DNA of 45,591 nt from Eubacterium ramulus ATCC 29099 (GCF_000469345.1 NZ_KI271101.1:1-45591); one strand, 5' to 3'. Shown: positions 1 through 9,639, counted from the stretch's first letter. Notes: generated by a model not told the origin, from the sequence alone. Program-made: numbers and translations.

Positions 1-45
1 TGGTTCTGTATGAAGTTTTGAAGGTATATATCTTCAATAAAATAT

Positions 46-118
46 AGGGATATAGTTCAGTTGGTAGAACGTTGGTCTCCAAAACCAAATGTCGAGGGTT
101 CGAGTCCTTCTGTCCCTG
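46..118 (+). tRNA. tRNA-Trp (anticodon CCA)
   Basis: A 73-nt cloverleaf can be folded by hand. The 7-bp acceptor stem pairs 46-52 with 111-117. The anticodon stem pairs 72-76 with 84-88 around a 7-nt loop with CCA at 79-81, and the T arm contains GGTTCGAGTCC. The discriminator base is G118. The 3' CCA is not encoded, since the next bases are TAG. A hairpin terminator follows at once. The first 45 bases of the window show no gene. Confidence 0.96.
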
Positions 119-124
119 TAGCAG

Positions 125-160
125 ACACTGAAAAGCAGAAATGTTTTTCAGTGTTTTTTA
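125..160 (+). terminator. Rho-independent terminator after tRNA-Trp
   Basis: A 10-bp perfect stem pairs ACACTGAAAA (125-134) with TTTTCAGTGT (145-154). A run of T residues follows. It ends the tRNA transcript. Confidence 0.85.
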
Positions 161-270
161 TTTTCTTGTATAGGCTCTAACTTCCCAAGAGAAAAAAATT
201 GATGTATGATAAGAAAGAACAGATTTTGATACAGTAAAAGATGTAGAAAAAGGAGAGGAAGTTTTCGCTT

Positions 271-1344
271 ATGAGTATGAAATTTATAATGATTGGTTGT
301 GGCTGGCGGGCACAGTATTTTCTTCGCGCAGCTGAAATACTTTCAGACAGGCTGGAAGTATCAGCGATTGTAATGCATTCGGAAAAACGTGCGCAAGAGA
401 TCCAGCAAGAGACAGGGATATTAACAACGACTGATTTGGAAACTGCATTAGATACAAAGCCGGAATTTGCTTTGTTGTGTGTACCGAGAAGTGTTATGAA
501 AGAATGGATTTTGCGACTATGCAAGTTGCAGATTCCCGTACTTTGTGAGACTCCGCCTGGGCAAGATATAGAAGAATTAAATAATCTTTGGAAAGAAGTT
601 CAAATCTTGCATGGAAAAGTTCAGGTTACAGAGCAATATTTTCTGCAACCGTATTATGCAGCGGTTCAGAATGTGATCGACAGTGGGATTCTTGGAGAGA
701 TTTCAAATGTATCGATGTCAGCCATTCATGGGTATCATGCCATTAGTATTTTTCGGAAATTCCTTGGAATTGGAATGGAAAATTGTAAAATCAGTGGAAA
801 AACGTATCAATTTCCAGTGACAAAAACAAGAGATCGGGCAGGGTGGCATACGTCCGGAGAAATCTTAACCGGAAATCGGGCACGGATTGATATTATTTTT
901 GAAAATGGAAAAGCTGCATTTTATGATTTTGATGATGAACAGTATTTTTCTCCAATACGAAGTCGTTCCTGGGTGATACAGGGAGCAAGAGGAGAGGTTC
1001 GGGGAGATCAGATCTGTTACATGGATCATCAGAATCGTCCGGTAAGCGAGCAGATGCACAGAGAAGATGATGGAGTTTATAATATAGACGGTTGGAGTCA
1101 CAGATATATCAGTTTCCGTGGAGAACGAATTTATGAAAATCCATTTCCGGGTGCACGGATAAATGATGATGAGATTGCAGTGACCGATCTTCTGGCTCAC
1201 ATGAAACAATATGTAGAGACAGGAAAAGAGTTTTATCCACTTCGTGAAGGACTTCAGGATGCCTATCTGTCTTTTCTGATGGATGAGGCAGTGAAGAATC
1301 CTGGAAAAGAAATTATATCGACAAGCCAAAGCTGGTCTGTCTAA
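271..1344 (+). CDS. Gfo/Idh/MocA-family NAD(P)-dependent oxidoreductase
   Basis: The 357-aa product opens with a Rossmann beta-alpha-beta segment (KFIMIGCGWRAQYFL, residues 4-18). Beyond it lies the family pattern around LLCVPRSVMKEWIL and PVLCETPPGQD, where the ETPP segment sits at the usual EKP position. The C-terminal part resembles the alpha/beta substrate domain. Such enzymes oxidise or reduce sugars and sugar derivatives with a nicotinamide cofactor, but the substrate cannot be told from sequence. The start at 271 is preceded by AGGAGAGG at 251-258. An in-frame ATG at 277 is possible but too far from that site. The EKP lysine is replaced (ETP), so activity may be altered. No clear terminator lies downstream before the ileS promoter, and the gene appears monocistronic. 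Confidence 0.8.
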   Translation: MSMKFIMIGCGWRAQYFLRAAEILSDRLEVSAIVMHSEKRAQEIQQETGILTTTDLETALDTKPEFALLCVPRSVMKEWILRLCKLQIPVLCETPPGQDIEELNNLWKEVQILHGKVQVTEQYFLQPYYAAVQNVIDSGILGEISNVSMSAIHGYHAISIFRKFLGIGMENCKISGKTYQFPVTKTRDRAGWHTSGEILTGNRARIDIIFENGKAAFYDFDDEQYFSPIRSRSWVIQGARGEVRGDQICYMDHQNRPVSEQMHREDDGVYNIDGWSHRYISFRGERIYENPFPGARINDDEIAVTDLLAHMKQYVETGKEFYPLREGLQDAYLSFLMDEAVKNPGKEIISTSQSWSV

Positions 1345-1411
1345 AAAGTTATAAAACAAGTAAAAAATACTGAAATTCTATGTAATAAGAAGCATTTTTC
1401 CTGAAACAAGG

Positions 1412-1440
1412 TTGACAACCAGTAAGCGAATACTTATAAT
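1412..1440 (+). promoter_or_regulatory. Consensus sigma-A promoter for ileS-glgP
   Basis: A perfect TTGACA (1412-1417) and a perfect TATAAT (1435-1440) are separated by 17 bp. Transcription would start near 1447, just ahead of the T-box leader. Confidence 0.85.
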
Positions 1441-1471
1441 TGCATTGTTAAAAAATATTCAAATGCAAAAA

Positions 1472-1777
1472 CTATGATGAAGAGAGTACGCTGACTGGGA
1501 GCATTACAGCGAGCCGGGACGGTGGAAGCCGGTATCAGTACCGCTCAGTGGAAAATCACTTCTGAGTTGCAGTTCTGAAACAAAAAGCAGAGTAGATCTG
1601 AATCATGATTCTATGAAATGATACAGATATCATAGCTGTTTTCAGAGAGTAGGAGCTGACGGTGTTTCCACCGTTACAGGGAACTGGTATCCGGCAAATA
1701 TGTCGCGTACTTCGAACAGGTGGTTAAAACGATTGTTAAAAGCTTTCGTCCTTTTCGGGACGAAGGCTTTTTATTTT
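1472..1777 (+). promoter_or_regulatory. T-box riboswitch leader of ileS (Ile specifier ATC)
   Basis: This leader has the T-box elements in order. A purine-rich GAAGAGAGTA segment sits near 1478. The distal stem I stretch GAGCCGGGACGGTGGAAGCC spans 1511-1530. The specifier loop segment GAAAATCACTTCTGAG carries an Ile codon ATC at 1555-1557. The T-box bulge is ACAGGTGGTTAAAACG at 1716-1731, where TGGT (1721-1724) can pair with uncharged ACCA-ending tRNA, which fits the A discriminator of tRNA-Ile. A terminator hairpin closes the leader. Uncharged tRNA-Ile should stabilise the antiterminator and allow ileS transcription. The bulge departs from the common GGTGGNACCGCG form, but the overall order is clear. 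Another ATC at 1533-1535 is on the wrong side to be the specifier. Confidence 0.88.
1741..1777 (+). terminator. Regulated terminator of the ileS T-box
   Basis: A stem pairs AGCTTTCGTCC (1741-1751) with GGACGAAGGCT (about 1758-1768) and is followed by T6-A-T4. It competes with the antiterminator that contains TGGT at 1721-1724. Confidence 0.85.
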
Positions 1778-1927
1778 GCAGGAAATTTTATACAATTTTC
1801 TGTGAATTATAGAAAAAGGAAAGTCTGATTTTTCTATAATAAATGCGTTCCTGGGAGAATCATAAATGAGCAGAGACAATCTGCAAAGAAATAGGAAAGA
1901 AATATAACATGAAATGAGGAGAACAGA

Positions 1928-4900
1928 ATGTACGAAAAAGTTTCAACAAATCTGAATTTTGTGGATCGTGAGAAAAAGACAGAAGAATTCTGGAAAGAAA
2001 ATGACATTTTCCGCAAAAGTATGGAAAATCGTAAAGAAGGTGAGACATACACTTTCTATGACGGACCGCCTACTGCAAATGGAAAACCGCATATCGGTCA
2101 TGTATTAACCCGTGTTATCAAAGATATGATTCCGCGTTACCAGACTATGAAAGGAAAAATGGTTCCGAGAAAAGCAGGATGGGATACGCATGGACTTCCG
2201 GTTGAGCTGGAGGTAGAGAAATTACTTGGCCTTGACGGTAAAGAGCAGATTGAAGAATACGGTCTTGACCCATTTATCAAAAAATGTAAAGAGTCTGTAT
2301 GGAAATACAAAGGCATGTGGGAAGATTTCTCCGGAACCGTTGGTTTCTGGGCAGATATGGACAACCCATATGTTACTTATGACAATAACTTTATTGAGTC
2401 TGAGTGGTGGGCACTGAAAAAAATCTGGGACAAAGGCCTGTTATACAAAGGTTTTAAGATCGTTCCTTACTGCCCGCGCTGCGGTACTCCGCTGTCTTCC
2501 CATGAGGTAGCACAGGGATACAAAGATGTCAAAGAACGTTCTGCAGTGGTTCGTTTCAAAGTAAAAGATGAGGATGCATATTTCCTTGCATGGACCACAA
2601 CACCATGGACTCTGCCGTCCAACGTAGCTCTTTGTGTAAACCCGGAAGAGACTTATGTGAAAGTAAAAGCTGCTGATGGATATACTTATTATATGGCAGA
2701 GGCACTGTGCGACACGGTTCTTGGCAAACTGGCAGATGAAGAGACAGACACAAAAGCATACGACGTACTTGAGACATACAAAGGAAAAGACCTTGAGTAC
2801 AAAGAATATGAGCCATTATTTGACTGTGCCGTAGACATCTGCAAGAAACAGCACAAAAAAGGCTACTTTGTCACATGCGCTGATTACGTTACACTGACGG
2901 ATGGTACCGGTGTGGTTCATATCGCTCCGGCATTTGGTGAGGACGATGCCCAGGTAGGACGCAGATATGACCTTCCATTTGTTCAGTTAGTAAATGGTAA
3001 AGGTGAGATGACAAAAGAGACACCGTATGAGGGTGTATTTGTAAAAAAAGCAGATCCGATGGTATTAAAAGATCTGGAAGAAAAAGGACTGCTCTTTGAT
3101 GCCCCGAAATTCGAGCACAGTTATCCGCACTGCTGGAGATGTGATACACCATTGATCTATTACGCAAGAGAATCCTGGTTTATCAAGATGACAGCAGTCA
3201 AAGACGATCTGGTGCGCAACAATGCTACAGTAAACTGGATTCCGGAATCCATCGGTAAAGGACGTTTCGGTGACTGGCTGGAGAATATCCAGGACTGGGG
3301 TATTTCCCGTAACCGTTACTGGGGAACTCCGCTGAACGTATGGCAGTGTGAGTGCGGTCATATGGAATCCATCGGAAGCCGTGCAGAGCTGGCTGAGAAG
3401 AGTGGGGATCCGAAAGCAGCAGAAGTAGAACTTCACCGTCCGTATATCGATGCTGTCACCATCAAGTGTCCACACTGTGGCAAAGACATGCACCGTGTAC
3501 CGGAAGTAATCGACTGCTGGTTCGACTCCGGAGCAATGCCATTTGCACAGCATCATTATCCGTTTGAAAATAAAGAAGTATTTGAGCAGCAGTTCCCGGC
3601 TCAGTTCATTTCAGAGGCAGTAGACCAGACACGAGGATGGTTCTATTCCCTGATGGCAGAGTCCACACTGTTATTCAACAAAGCACCATACGAGAACGTT
3701 ATCGTTCTGGGACATGTACAGGATGAGAACGGACAGAAGATGAGTAAATCCAAAGGAAATGCAGTTGATCCGTTTGACGCACTGCAGAAATATGGCGCAG
3801 ATGCCATCCGCTGGTATTTCTATATCAATTCTGCCCCATGGCTGCCAAACCGTTTCCACGGAAAAGCCGTTATGGAAGGACAGCGTAAATTCATGGGTAC
3901 ACTGTGGAATACTTACGCATTCTTCGTTCTGTATGCAAACATTGATGCATTTGATGCAACAAAATACAATCTGGAATATGATAAATTATCCGTTATGGAT
4001 AAATGGCTGCTGTCCAGACTGAATTCTACGGTAAAGGCAGTCGATGACAACCTTGGAAATTACAGAATCCCGGAAGCTGCAAGAGCACTGCAGGATTTCG
4101 TAGATGATATGAGTAACTGGTATGTAAGAAGAAGCCGTGAGCGTTTCTGGGCAAAAGGCATGGAGCAGGATAAGATCAATGCGTATATGACACTGTATAC
4201 CGCACTGGTAACGATCTGCAAGACAGCTGCTCCGATGATTCCGTTCATGACAGAAGATATTTACCAGAACCTGGTAAGAAGCATTGATAAAGATGCTCCG
4301 GAAAGTATCCATCTGTGTGACTTCCCGGTTGTTGACGAGGCAATGATCAATCCGGAACTTGAGAAAAATATGGCAGAAGTACTGAAAATCGTTGTACTTG
4401 GCCGTGCGGCAAGAAACAGTGCAAATATCAAAAACAGACAGCCAATCGGCGATATGTATGTAAAAGCACCGTTTGAAGTACCGGAGTTCTTTGTGGAGAT
4501 CATCGAGGATGAGCTGAATATCAAGAAAGTAAGCTTCATCGAGGATGTCAGTGCATATACGAATTACAGCTTCAAACCGCAGCTTCGTACCGTAGGACCG
4601 AAATATGGTAAATTCCTGGGCAAGATCAAAGCTGCCCTGGAAAACATTGACGGACACGCAGCAATGGCACAGCTAAAAAAAGAAGGTTCCATCACTTTAT
4701 CTGAAGTGGACGAGAGCATCGTTTTAACAGAAGAAGACTTACTGATTTCCGTAGCTCAGACAGAAGGATTTGCTACTGAGACCGGAAATGACATCACTGT
4801 TGTACTGAATACAAAACTGACACCGGAGCTGATTGAGGAAGGCTTTGTCCGCGAGATCATCAGTAAGGTACAGACAATGCGTAAAGAGGCAGGATTTGAA

Positions 4901-5086
4901 GTAATGGATAAGATCGTCCTTTCCTTCAAAGCAGAGAAAACAATCTGTGAAGTATTTGCAGCACACAAAGAAGAAATTCAGAGTGAAGTACTTGCGGTAG
5001 ATATCAAAGAAGGCGCATTAGAAGGCTACCAGAAAGAGTGGAATATCAACGGCCACAAGGTTGAGTTAGGAGTGGAAAAACAGTAA
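1928..5086 (+). CDS. ileS: Isoleucyl-tRNA synthetase
   Basis: This 1052-aa class I synthetase charges tRNA-Ile in the cytoplasm. HIGH is at residues 55-58 and KMSKS at 604-608. The CP1 editing domain lies between them, including the AWTTTPWTLPSN signature (about 220-231), and the WFDSG and DQTRGWFYS motifs precede KMSKS. The C-terminal half is the anticodon-binding and tail region. The length near 1050 aa, the PPTANGKPHIGH context and the absence of a C-terminal Cys cluster suggest the longer, eukaryote-like type 2 IleS rather than the roughly 930-aa type 1. That assignment is by eye. The start ATG 1928 has AGGAG at 1917-1921. The gene is read from the T-box leader, and its stop shares a base with the start of glgP. 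Confidence 0.98.
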   Translation: MYEKVSTNLNFVDREKKTEEFWKENDIFRKSMENRKEGETYTFYDGPPTANGKPHIGHVLTRVIKDMIPRYQTMKGKMVPRKAGWDTHGLPVELEVEKLLGLDGKEQIEEYGLDPFIKKCKESVWKYKGMWEDFSGTVGFWADMDNPYVTYDNNFIESEWWALKKIWDKGLLYKGFKIVPYCPRCGTPLSSHEVAQGYKDVKERSAVVRFKVKDEDAYFLAWTTTPWTLPSNVALCVNPEETYVKVKAADGYTYYMAEALCDTVLGKLADEETDTKAYDVLETYKGKDLEYKEYEPLFDCAVDICKKQHKKGYFVTCADYVTLTDGTGVVHIAPAFGEDDAQVGRRYDLPFVQLVNGKGEMTKETPYEGVFVKKADPMVLKDLEEKGLLFDAPKFEHSYPHCWRCDTPLIYYARESWFIKMTAVKDDLVRNNATVNWIPESIGKGRFGDWLENIQDWGISRNRYWGTPLNVWQCECGHMESIGSRAELAEKSGDPKAAEVELHRPYIDAVTIKCPHCGKDMHRVPEVIDCWFDSGAMPFAQHHYPFENKEVFEQQFPAQFISEAVDQTRGWFYSLMAESTLLFNKAPYENVIVLGHVQDENGQKMSKSKGNAVDPFDALQKYGADAIRWYFYINSAPWLPNRFHGKAVMEGQRKFMGTLWNTYAFFVLYANIDAFDATKYNLEYDKLSVMDKWLLSRLNSTVKAVDDNLGNYRIPEAARALQDFVDDMSNWYVRRSRERFWAKGMEQDKINAYMTLYTALVTICKTAAPMIPFMTEDIYQNLVRSIDKDAPESIHLCDFPVVDEAMINPELEKNMAEVLKIVVLGRAARNSANIKNRQPIGDMYVKAPFEVPEFFVEIIEDELNIKKVSFIEDVSAYTNYSFKPQLRTVGPKYGKFLGKIKAALENIDGHAAMAQLKKEGSITLSEVDESIVLTEEDLLISVAQTEGFATETGNDITVVLNTKLTPELIEEGFVREIISKVQTMRKEAGFEVMDKIVLSFKAEKTICEVFAAHKEEIQSEVLAVDIKEGALEGYQKEWNINGHKVELGVEKQ

Positions 5087-7554
5087 TGAAAAATATTTTA
5101 TTTGACAAAAAAGAATTCATTAAATGTGTAAAAGACAATGTGAAAACACTTTACCGCAAAACCATGGAGGAGGCTTCCGAACAGGAAGTCTTCCAGGCGG
5201 TGTCTTATGCTGTAAAAGATGTTATCATTGACAACTGGCTTGCTACCCAGCAGACGTTCGACAAAGAAGATCCGAAGATGGTATATTACATGTCTATGGA
5301 GTTTCTGATGGGGCGTGCCCTCGGTAACAACCTGATCAATCTGACCGCATACAAAGAAGTAAAAGAAGCACTGGATGAAATCGGATTTGATCTGAATATG
5401 ATCGAAGATCAGGAGCCGGATCCGGCACTCGGAAACGGTGGTCTGGGCCGTCTGGCTGCATGTTTTATGGATTCCCTTGCTACGCTTGGTTACGCTGCTT
5501 ATGGATGTGGTATCCGTTATCGTTACGGTATGTTCAAACAGAAGATCAAAGACGGTTATCAGGTGGAAGTACCGGATAACTGGCTGAAAAACGGTTATCC
5601 TTTTGAGCTGCGCAGACCGGAGCATTCTTTTGAAGTCAAATTCGGTGGTTATGTACAGGCTGAGCCGGCTGAGAACGGACGTACAAAATTCGTTCAGAAA
5701 AATTATCAGTCCGTACTGGCTGTTCCGTATGATATGCCGATCGTTGGATACAACAACAATATGGTAAACACACTGATGATCTGGGATGCTGAGCCGATGG
5801 AATGTTTTGAGCTGGATTCCTTTGACAAAGGTGATTACAGAAAAGCCGTTGAGCAGGAAAACCTTGCAAGAAACCTGGTAGAAGTTCTGTATCCAAACGA
5901 CAACCATATCCAGGGTAAAGAGCTGCGTCTGAAACAGCAGTATTTCTTCGTATCTGCCAGTGTACAGCGTGCCGTAGCCCGTTATAAAAAATATCATCCG
6001 GATATCCACAAACTTTCTGAGAAAGTAACCATCCAGATGAACGATACACACCCAACCGTAGCAGTTGCAGAGCTGATGAGAATCCTTCTGGATGAGGAAG
6101 GTCTGACCTGGGATGAGGCATGGGCGATCACAACAAAGACCTGTGCATACACCAACCATACCATCATGGCAGAAGCATTGGAAAAATGGCCGATTGAAAT
6201 CTTCTCCCGTCTGCTTCCGCGTATTTATCAGATCGTTGAGGAGATCAACCGCAGATTCCTTCTGGAAGTAGAAGAGGAATATCCGGGAAATCAGTATAAA
6301 AAAGATAAAATGGCGATCATTCATGACGGACAGGTCAAAATGGCACACCTTGCCATCGTTGCAGGTTACTCTGTAAACGGTGTAGCGAGACTGCATACAG
6401 AAATCCTGAAAAAACAGGAGTTAAAAGATTTCTACGAGTTATTCCCGCAGAAATTTAACAACAAGACAAACGGTATCACACAGCGTCGTTTCCTGTATCA
6501 CGGAAATCCGCTGCTGGCTGAGTGGGTATCCAACAAGATCGGAAACGACTGGATCACAGATTTAAGCCACATGGAAAAACTTGCTGTCTATGTAGATGAT
6601 CCAAAAGCACAGCAGGAATTCATGCAGATCAAATATCAGAACAAGCTGCGTCTTGCAAAATACATCCAGGAGCACAACGGCATTGAAGTAGATCCGCGTT
6701 CTATCTTTGATGTACAGGTAAAACGTCTGCATGAGTACAAACGTCAGCTGATGAACATTCTGCATGTTATGTATCTGTACAACAAGATCAAAGAGCATCC
6801 GGATATGGAATTCTATCCAAGAACCTTCATCTTTGGTGCAAAAGCAGCTGCCGGTTACAAAAATGCAAAACTGACGATTAAGCTGATCAACGCCGTAGCT
6901 GATGTGATCAACCATGATGCAAGTATTGACAACAAGCTGAAAGTTGTATTTATCGAAGATTATAAAGTATCCAATGCTGAGTGGATCTTTGCAGCAGCAG
7001 ATGTCAGCGAGCAGATTTCTACTGCAAGTAAAGAAGCATCCGGAACCGGTAACATGAAATTTATGTTAAACGGTGCTGCAACAATTGGAACAATGGACGG
7101 TGCAAACGTAGAGATGGCTGAGGAAGTCGGCAAAGAGAATATGTTTATCTTTGGTATGAGTTCCGATGAAGTCATCGCGCATGAGCAGAACCGCGATTAC
7201 AATCCGATGGATATCTTTAATCAGGATCAGGAAATCCGTCAGGTATTGATGCAGCTCATCAACGGATTCTATTCCGGAAATGATACAGAGCTGTTCCGTG
7301 ATCTGTACAATTCACTGCTCAATACACAGTGCACACAGTTCGCTGATACTTACTTCTGCCTGAAAGACTTCCGTTCTTACGCAGAAGCTCAGGAGCGTGT
7401 GGAGAAAGCTTACAGAGACGAGAAAGGCTGGGCAAAACTCGTTATGCTGAATGTGGCACATGTTGGAAAATTCTCTTCTGACAGAACCATTCAGGAGTAC
7501 GTAGATGATATCTGGCATCTTGATAAAGTAAAAGTAACTGTAACAGAGCAGTAA
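5086..7554 (+). CDS. glgP: Glycogen/maltodextrin phosphorylase
   Basis: The 822-aa enzyme releases glucose-1-phosphate from alpha-1,4-glucans with phosphate and pyridoxal phosphate. The PLP lysine is K658 inside EASGTGNMKFMLNGA, followed by the family block GTMDGANVEM. The N-terminal ALGNGGLGRLAACFMDS and the central QMNDTHPT blocks are intact. The length matches bacterial GlgP. The start overlaps the ileS stop by one base (TAATG), so translation is probably coupled and the gene may depend on the ileS T-box for transcription. No separate promoter or Shine-Dalgarno is obvious in the end of ileS. An imperfect signal follows the gene: GTGATTCT at 7586-7593 and AGAATCAC at 7622-7629, with a long loop and no strong T-run. 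Confidence 0.97.
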   Translation: MKNILFDKKEFIKCVKDNVKTLYRKTMEEASEQEVFQAVSYAVKDVIIDNWLATQQTFDKEDPKMVYYMSMEFLMGRALGNNLINLTAYKEVKEALDEIGFDLNMIEDQEPDPALGNGGLGRLAACFMDSLATLGYAAYGCGIRYRYGMFKQKIKDGYQVEVPDNWLKNGYPFELRRPEHSFEVKFGGYVQAEPAENGRTKFVQKNYQSVLAVPYDMPIVGYNNNMVNTLMIWDAEPMECFELDSFDKGDYRKAVEQENLARNLVEVLYPNDNHIQGKELRLKQQYFFVSASVQRAVARYKKYHPDIHKLSEKVTIQMNDTHPTVAVAELMRILLDEEGLTWDEAWAITTKTCAYTNHTIMAEALEKWPIEIFSRLLPRIYQIVEEINRRFLLEVEEEYPGNQYKKDKMAIIHDGQVKMAHLAIVAGYSVNGVARLHTEILKKQELKDFYELFPQKFNNKTNGITQRRFLYHGNPLLAEWVSNKIGNDWITDLSHMEKLAVYVDDPKAQQEFMQIKYQNKLRLAKYIQEHNGIEVDPRSIFDVQVKRLHEYKRQLMNILHVMYLYNKIKEHPDMEFYPRTFIFGAKAAAGYKNAKLTIKLINAVADVINHDASIDNKLKVVFIEDYKVSNAEWIFAAADVSEQISTASKEASGTGNMKFMLNGAATIGTMDGANVEMAEEVGKENMFIFGMSSDEVIAHEQNRDYNPMDIFNQDQEIRQVLMQLINGFYSGNDTELFRDLYNSLLNTQCTQFADTYFCLKDFRSYAEAQERVEKAYRDEKGWAKLVMLNVAHVGKFSSDRTIQEYVDDIWHLDKVKVTVTEQ

Positions 7555-7637
7555 ATTCGAGTTGAACGTAGGTGAAACTTGGCGCGTGATTCTGATCGGT
7601 GTAAGCTGATGTATTCTTATTAGAATCACTGTGCATT

Positions 7638-9362
7638 TTAAGTTGGTATACTGTCTGCCGTACACAGAGTGCCCCACCCGATATAGGGATTGGGGTATTC
7701 CGTGAAGGCAGGCAGTTTTTTTGTGCCCCGAATCAGGTAAGCTTTTACTTTTTCACTGTACAGGTAGGGATCATTGCCTCGCACAATCCCCCATTCCATC
7801 AGCAGGGCACAGCTTCCTGTGACAAAAGGAGCGGCCATGGAAGTACCGCTTTTGGATGTATAGCCACCGCCGGGAGCGGCAGAAATGATATTGACGCCGG
7901 GAGCTGCCAGATCCGGTTTGATCCGGTGTTCCATCCGGGTAAATCCACGCCCGGAAAAGGCGGCATAACTGTTGAAAGCAGCATTATAGGCACCTACCGA
8001 AATGACTTTGGCAGCAGTAGAGGGAATCGTGAGCGTAGTGGTTTCTGTCGGATATAAGAATCCGGTGCCGCTGCCGATTACGGACTCTCCCGGAAGCCAC
8101 AGGTCATAGGAACCGGCGGTGATGCGGCGGGGATTAAGCGTCAGTTCCCAGATACCAGCATCTATGTAGCTTCCCTGGGAAATAAAATCCAGATAGATTT
8201 CCTGGCTGATGCTGTAGGGACTTGGTTTTCCGTAATACACCAGAAGTTCGGTCATTCCGGCGCTAAATCGATAGGTGCCAAGCCGTTCCTGAAATGGCCC
8301 GACAATCGTGCCGTTCGGATGGCGCAGGGTTACTTCAATTTCATCCGCGTAAGATTTCCAGAGCTGGAGATTCAGACCGGATTCATAATCACTGACCGAA
8401 AATGGAATGGTGACGGGGGAACTATTTGGGAGAAATGATCCGGAAGTGTGAATCCGGGAAGCACCTTCGTTTCCGGTGCCGGTGACAATGCAGGACTTCC
8501 AATAAGAAGATACATTATCAAGGTAAGTTTCCAGCAGGGTTGCACCGTCATGGGAACCATAATTATTGCCAAAACTTAAGTTAATGGCCACGGGCATCTG
8601 CCATGAAAACGCTTTTTGTAGGACATAATCTACCGCACGCATCAGTTCCGTAGTGCGGGGAAAACCATCCGGATCGGAAATGCCAAGTTTTACGATCAAA
8701 AGGGAACTTAGCGGGGCAACACCGCGGTACTGGCCGTCCGATGCACGTCCGTTTCCGGCAGCAATTCCGGCTACATGTGTGCCGTGGCCGGATAAGTCCC
8801 GGCTTGGGACAAGTTGGTATCGTTCCTGAGACGAGGGCGCCTGCAGGGCTTCGTTGATTTCAGCTTGCGTGAAAATGCGGTCAAGACTCTGATCCCAGAG
8901 TTCAAGGATCCGGGTGGTGCCGTCTGTGTTGCAGAAATCCGGGTGGGCGTAGTCAATGCCGGAGTCGATGATGGCAGTGATGATACCGGAACCATAGAGA
9001 TTGTTTCGTTCTGGAGCAGGTGTTATCTGAAGTGGCGTGATACAGGAAGCCGATCGCCCGCTATTGACAGCAAAAAAAAGCCGTTTCGGTTTTTCCATGT
9101 ATTCAATTTCCGGGCGTTCTGATAAGGCATCCAGAAGATCGGCAGGTACTGTCAGAATGCCATATCCATTTAATAACGGATGGATCGTGATCTGTGGAAA
9201 CAGCTCCGGAAGCAGATCAAAGCCACCGGAGGCTTTTACAATCACTTCCCAGCTGCGGGAAGCAGTATCATATCCAACATTCAGTTCTAAAGATTTTTCG
9301 CGTTCTTCCGGTGTGGCGTTCAATGCCAGATTCAGGAGATTTTCTAATTTTTCATTATTCAT
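7638..9362 (-). CDS. S8 subtilisin-like serine protease, CspB-like
   Basis: The 574-aa product has the complete subtilase triad: D133 (AIIDSGIDYAHPDF), H193 (GHGTHVAG) and S508 (SGTSMAAP), with oxyanion N298 (GTGNEG). Residues 1-110 form a prodomain-like region without a signal peptide, so export by Sec is not indicated. Between N298 and S508 is an insertion of roughly 120-130 residues rich in beta-strand pattern, placed like the jelly-roll insert of clostridial Csp proteases. Csp proteins activate the spore cortex hydrolase SleC during germination in Clostridium, but many Lachnospiraceae carry Csp-like subtilases outside any germination cluster. No sleC or other spore gene is nearby, so the role here is open. 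ATG at 9360-9362 (minus) has AGGAAAGGA upstream. The gene faces away from the neighbouring AAA-ATPase pseudogene. Confidence 0.9.
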   Translation of the reverse strand: MNNEKLENLLNLALNATPEEREKSLELNVGYDTASRSWEVIVKASGGFDLLPELFPQITIHPLLNGYGILTVPADLLDALSERPEIEYMEKPKRLFFAVNSGRSASCITPLQITPAPERNNLYGSGIITAIIDSGIDYAHPDFCNTDGTTRILELWDQSLDRIFTQAEINEALQAPSSQERYQLVPSRDLSGHGTHVAGIAAGNGRASDGQYRGVAPLSSLLIVKLGISDPDGFPRTTELMRAVDYVLQKAFSWQMPVAINLSFGNNYGSHDGATLLETYLDNVSSYWKSCIVTGTGNEGASRIHTSGSFLPNSSPVTIPFSVSDYESGLNLQLWKSYADEIEVTLRHPNGTIVGPFQERLGTYRFSAGMTELLVYYGKPSPYSISQEIYLDFISQGSYIDAGIWELTLNPRRITAGSYDLWLPGESVIGSGTGFLYPTETTTLTIPSTAAKVISVGAYNAAFNSYAAFSGRGFTRMEHRIKPDLAAPGVNIISAAPGGGYTSKSGTSMAAPFVTGSCALLMEWGIVRGNDPYLYSEKVKAYLIRGTKKLPAFTEYPNPYIGWGTLCTADSIPT

Positions 9363-9407
9363 GATAGCAGATTCCTTTCCTGAAAGTTTTAAAAACTGTA
9401 ATCATAT

Positions 9408-9456
9408 GATTTGGGTGTCAAAACACCCAAATCTTGATTATACGGATTGCTCCGTA
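9408..9456. promoter_or_regulatory. Two inverted repeats upstream of the CspB-like protease
   Basis: GATTTGGGTGT (9408-9418) pairs with ACACCCAAATC (9423-9433) around a 4-nt loop. Next to it is the palindrome TACGGATTGCTCCGTA (9441-9456). A minus-strand TATAAT (9437-9442) overlaps the second palindrome, but I see no good -35. These may be operators, or hairpins in the protease 5' leader. Neither has the T-run of a terminator. Confidence 0.45.
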
Positions 9457-9553
9457 CTTTCATATTATTGTATATGTGCAAAATGTAGAAAATACATCCG
9501 GAGCAAGATTATTTTGAAAGAAATGTATCGTCTACAGCCCTTGAAATAGCTGA

Positions 9554-9603
9554 AAAATGTGCTATTTATAGCTTTTCTTATGAAAGTTATGATAGCACAT
9601 TTT
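9554..9603. repeat. 12-bp inverted repeat between divergent genes
   Basis: AAAATGTGCTAT (9554-9565) and ATAGCACATTTT (9592-9603) form a perfect inverted repeat with a 26-bp spacer. It lies between two divergent genes, where a terminator would not be expected. Confidence 0.55.
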
Positions 9604-9639
9604 GATATTTTACTATGGGACATATTTTGCTATGTGCCG

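Noticed and set aside
5098-6396. 432-codon open frame on the minus strand inside glgP
   Set aside because: It lies opposite a fully conserved phosphorylase, has no family motif and arises from codon bias of the real gene.
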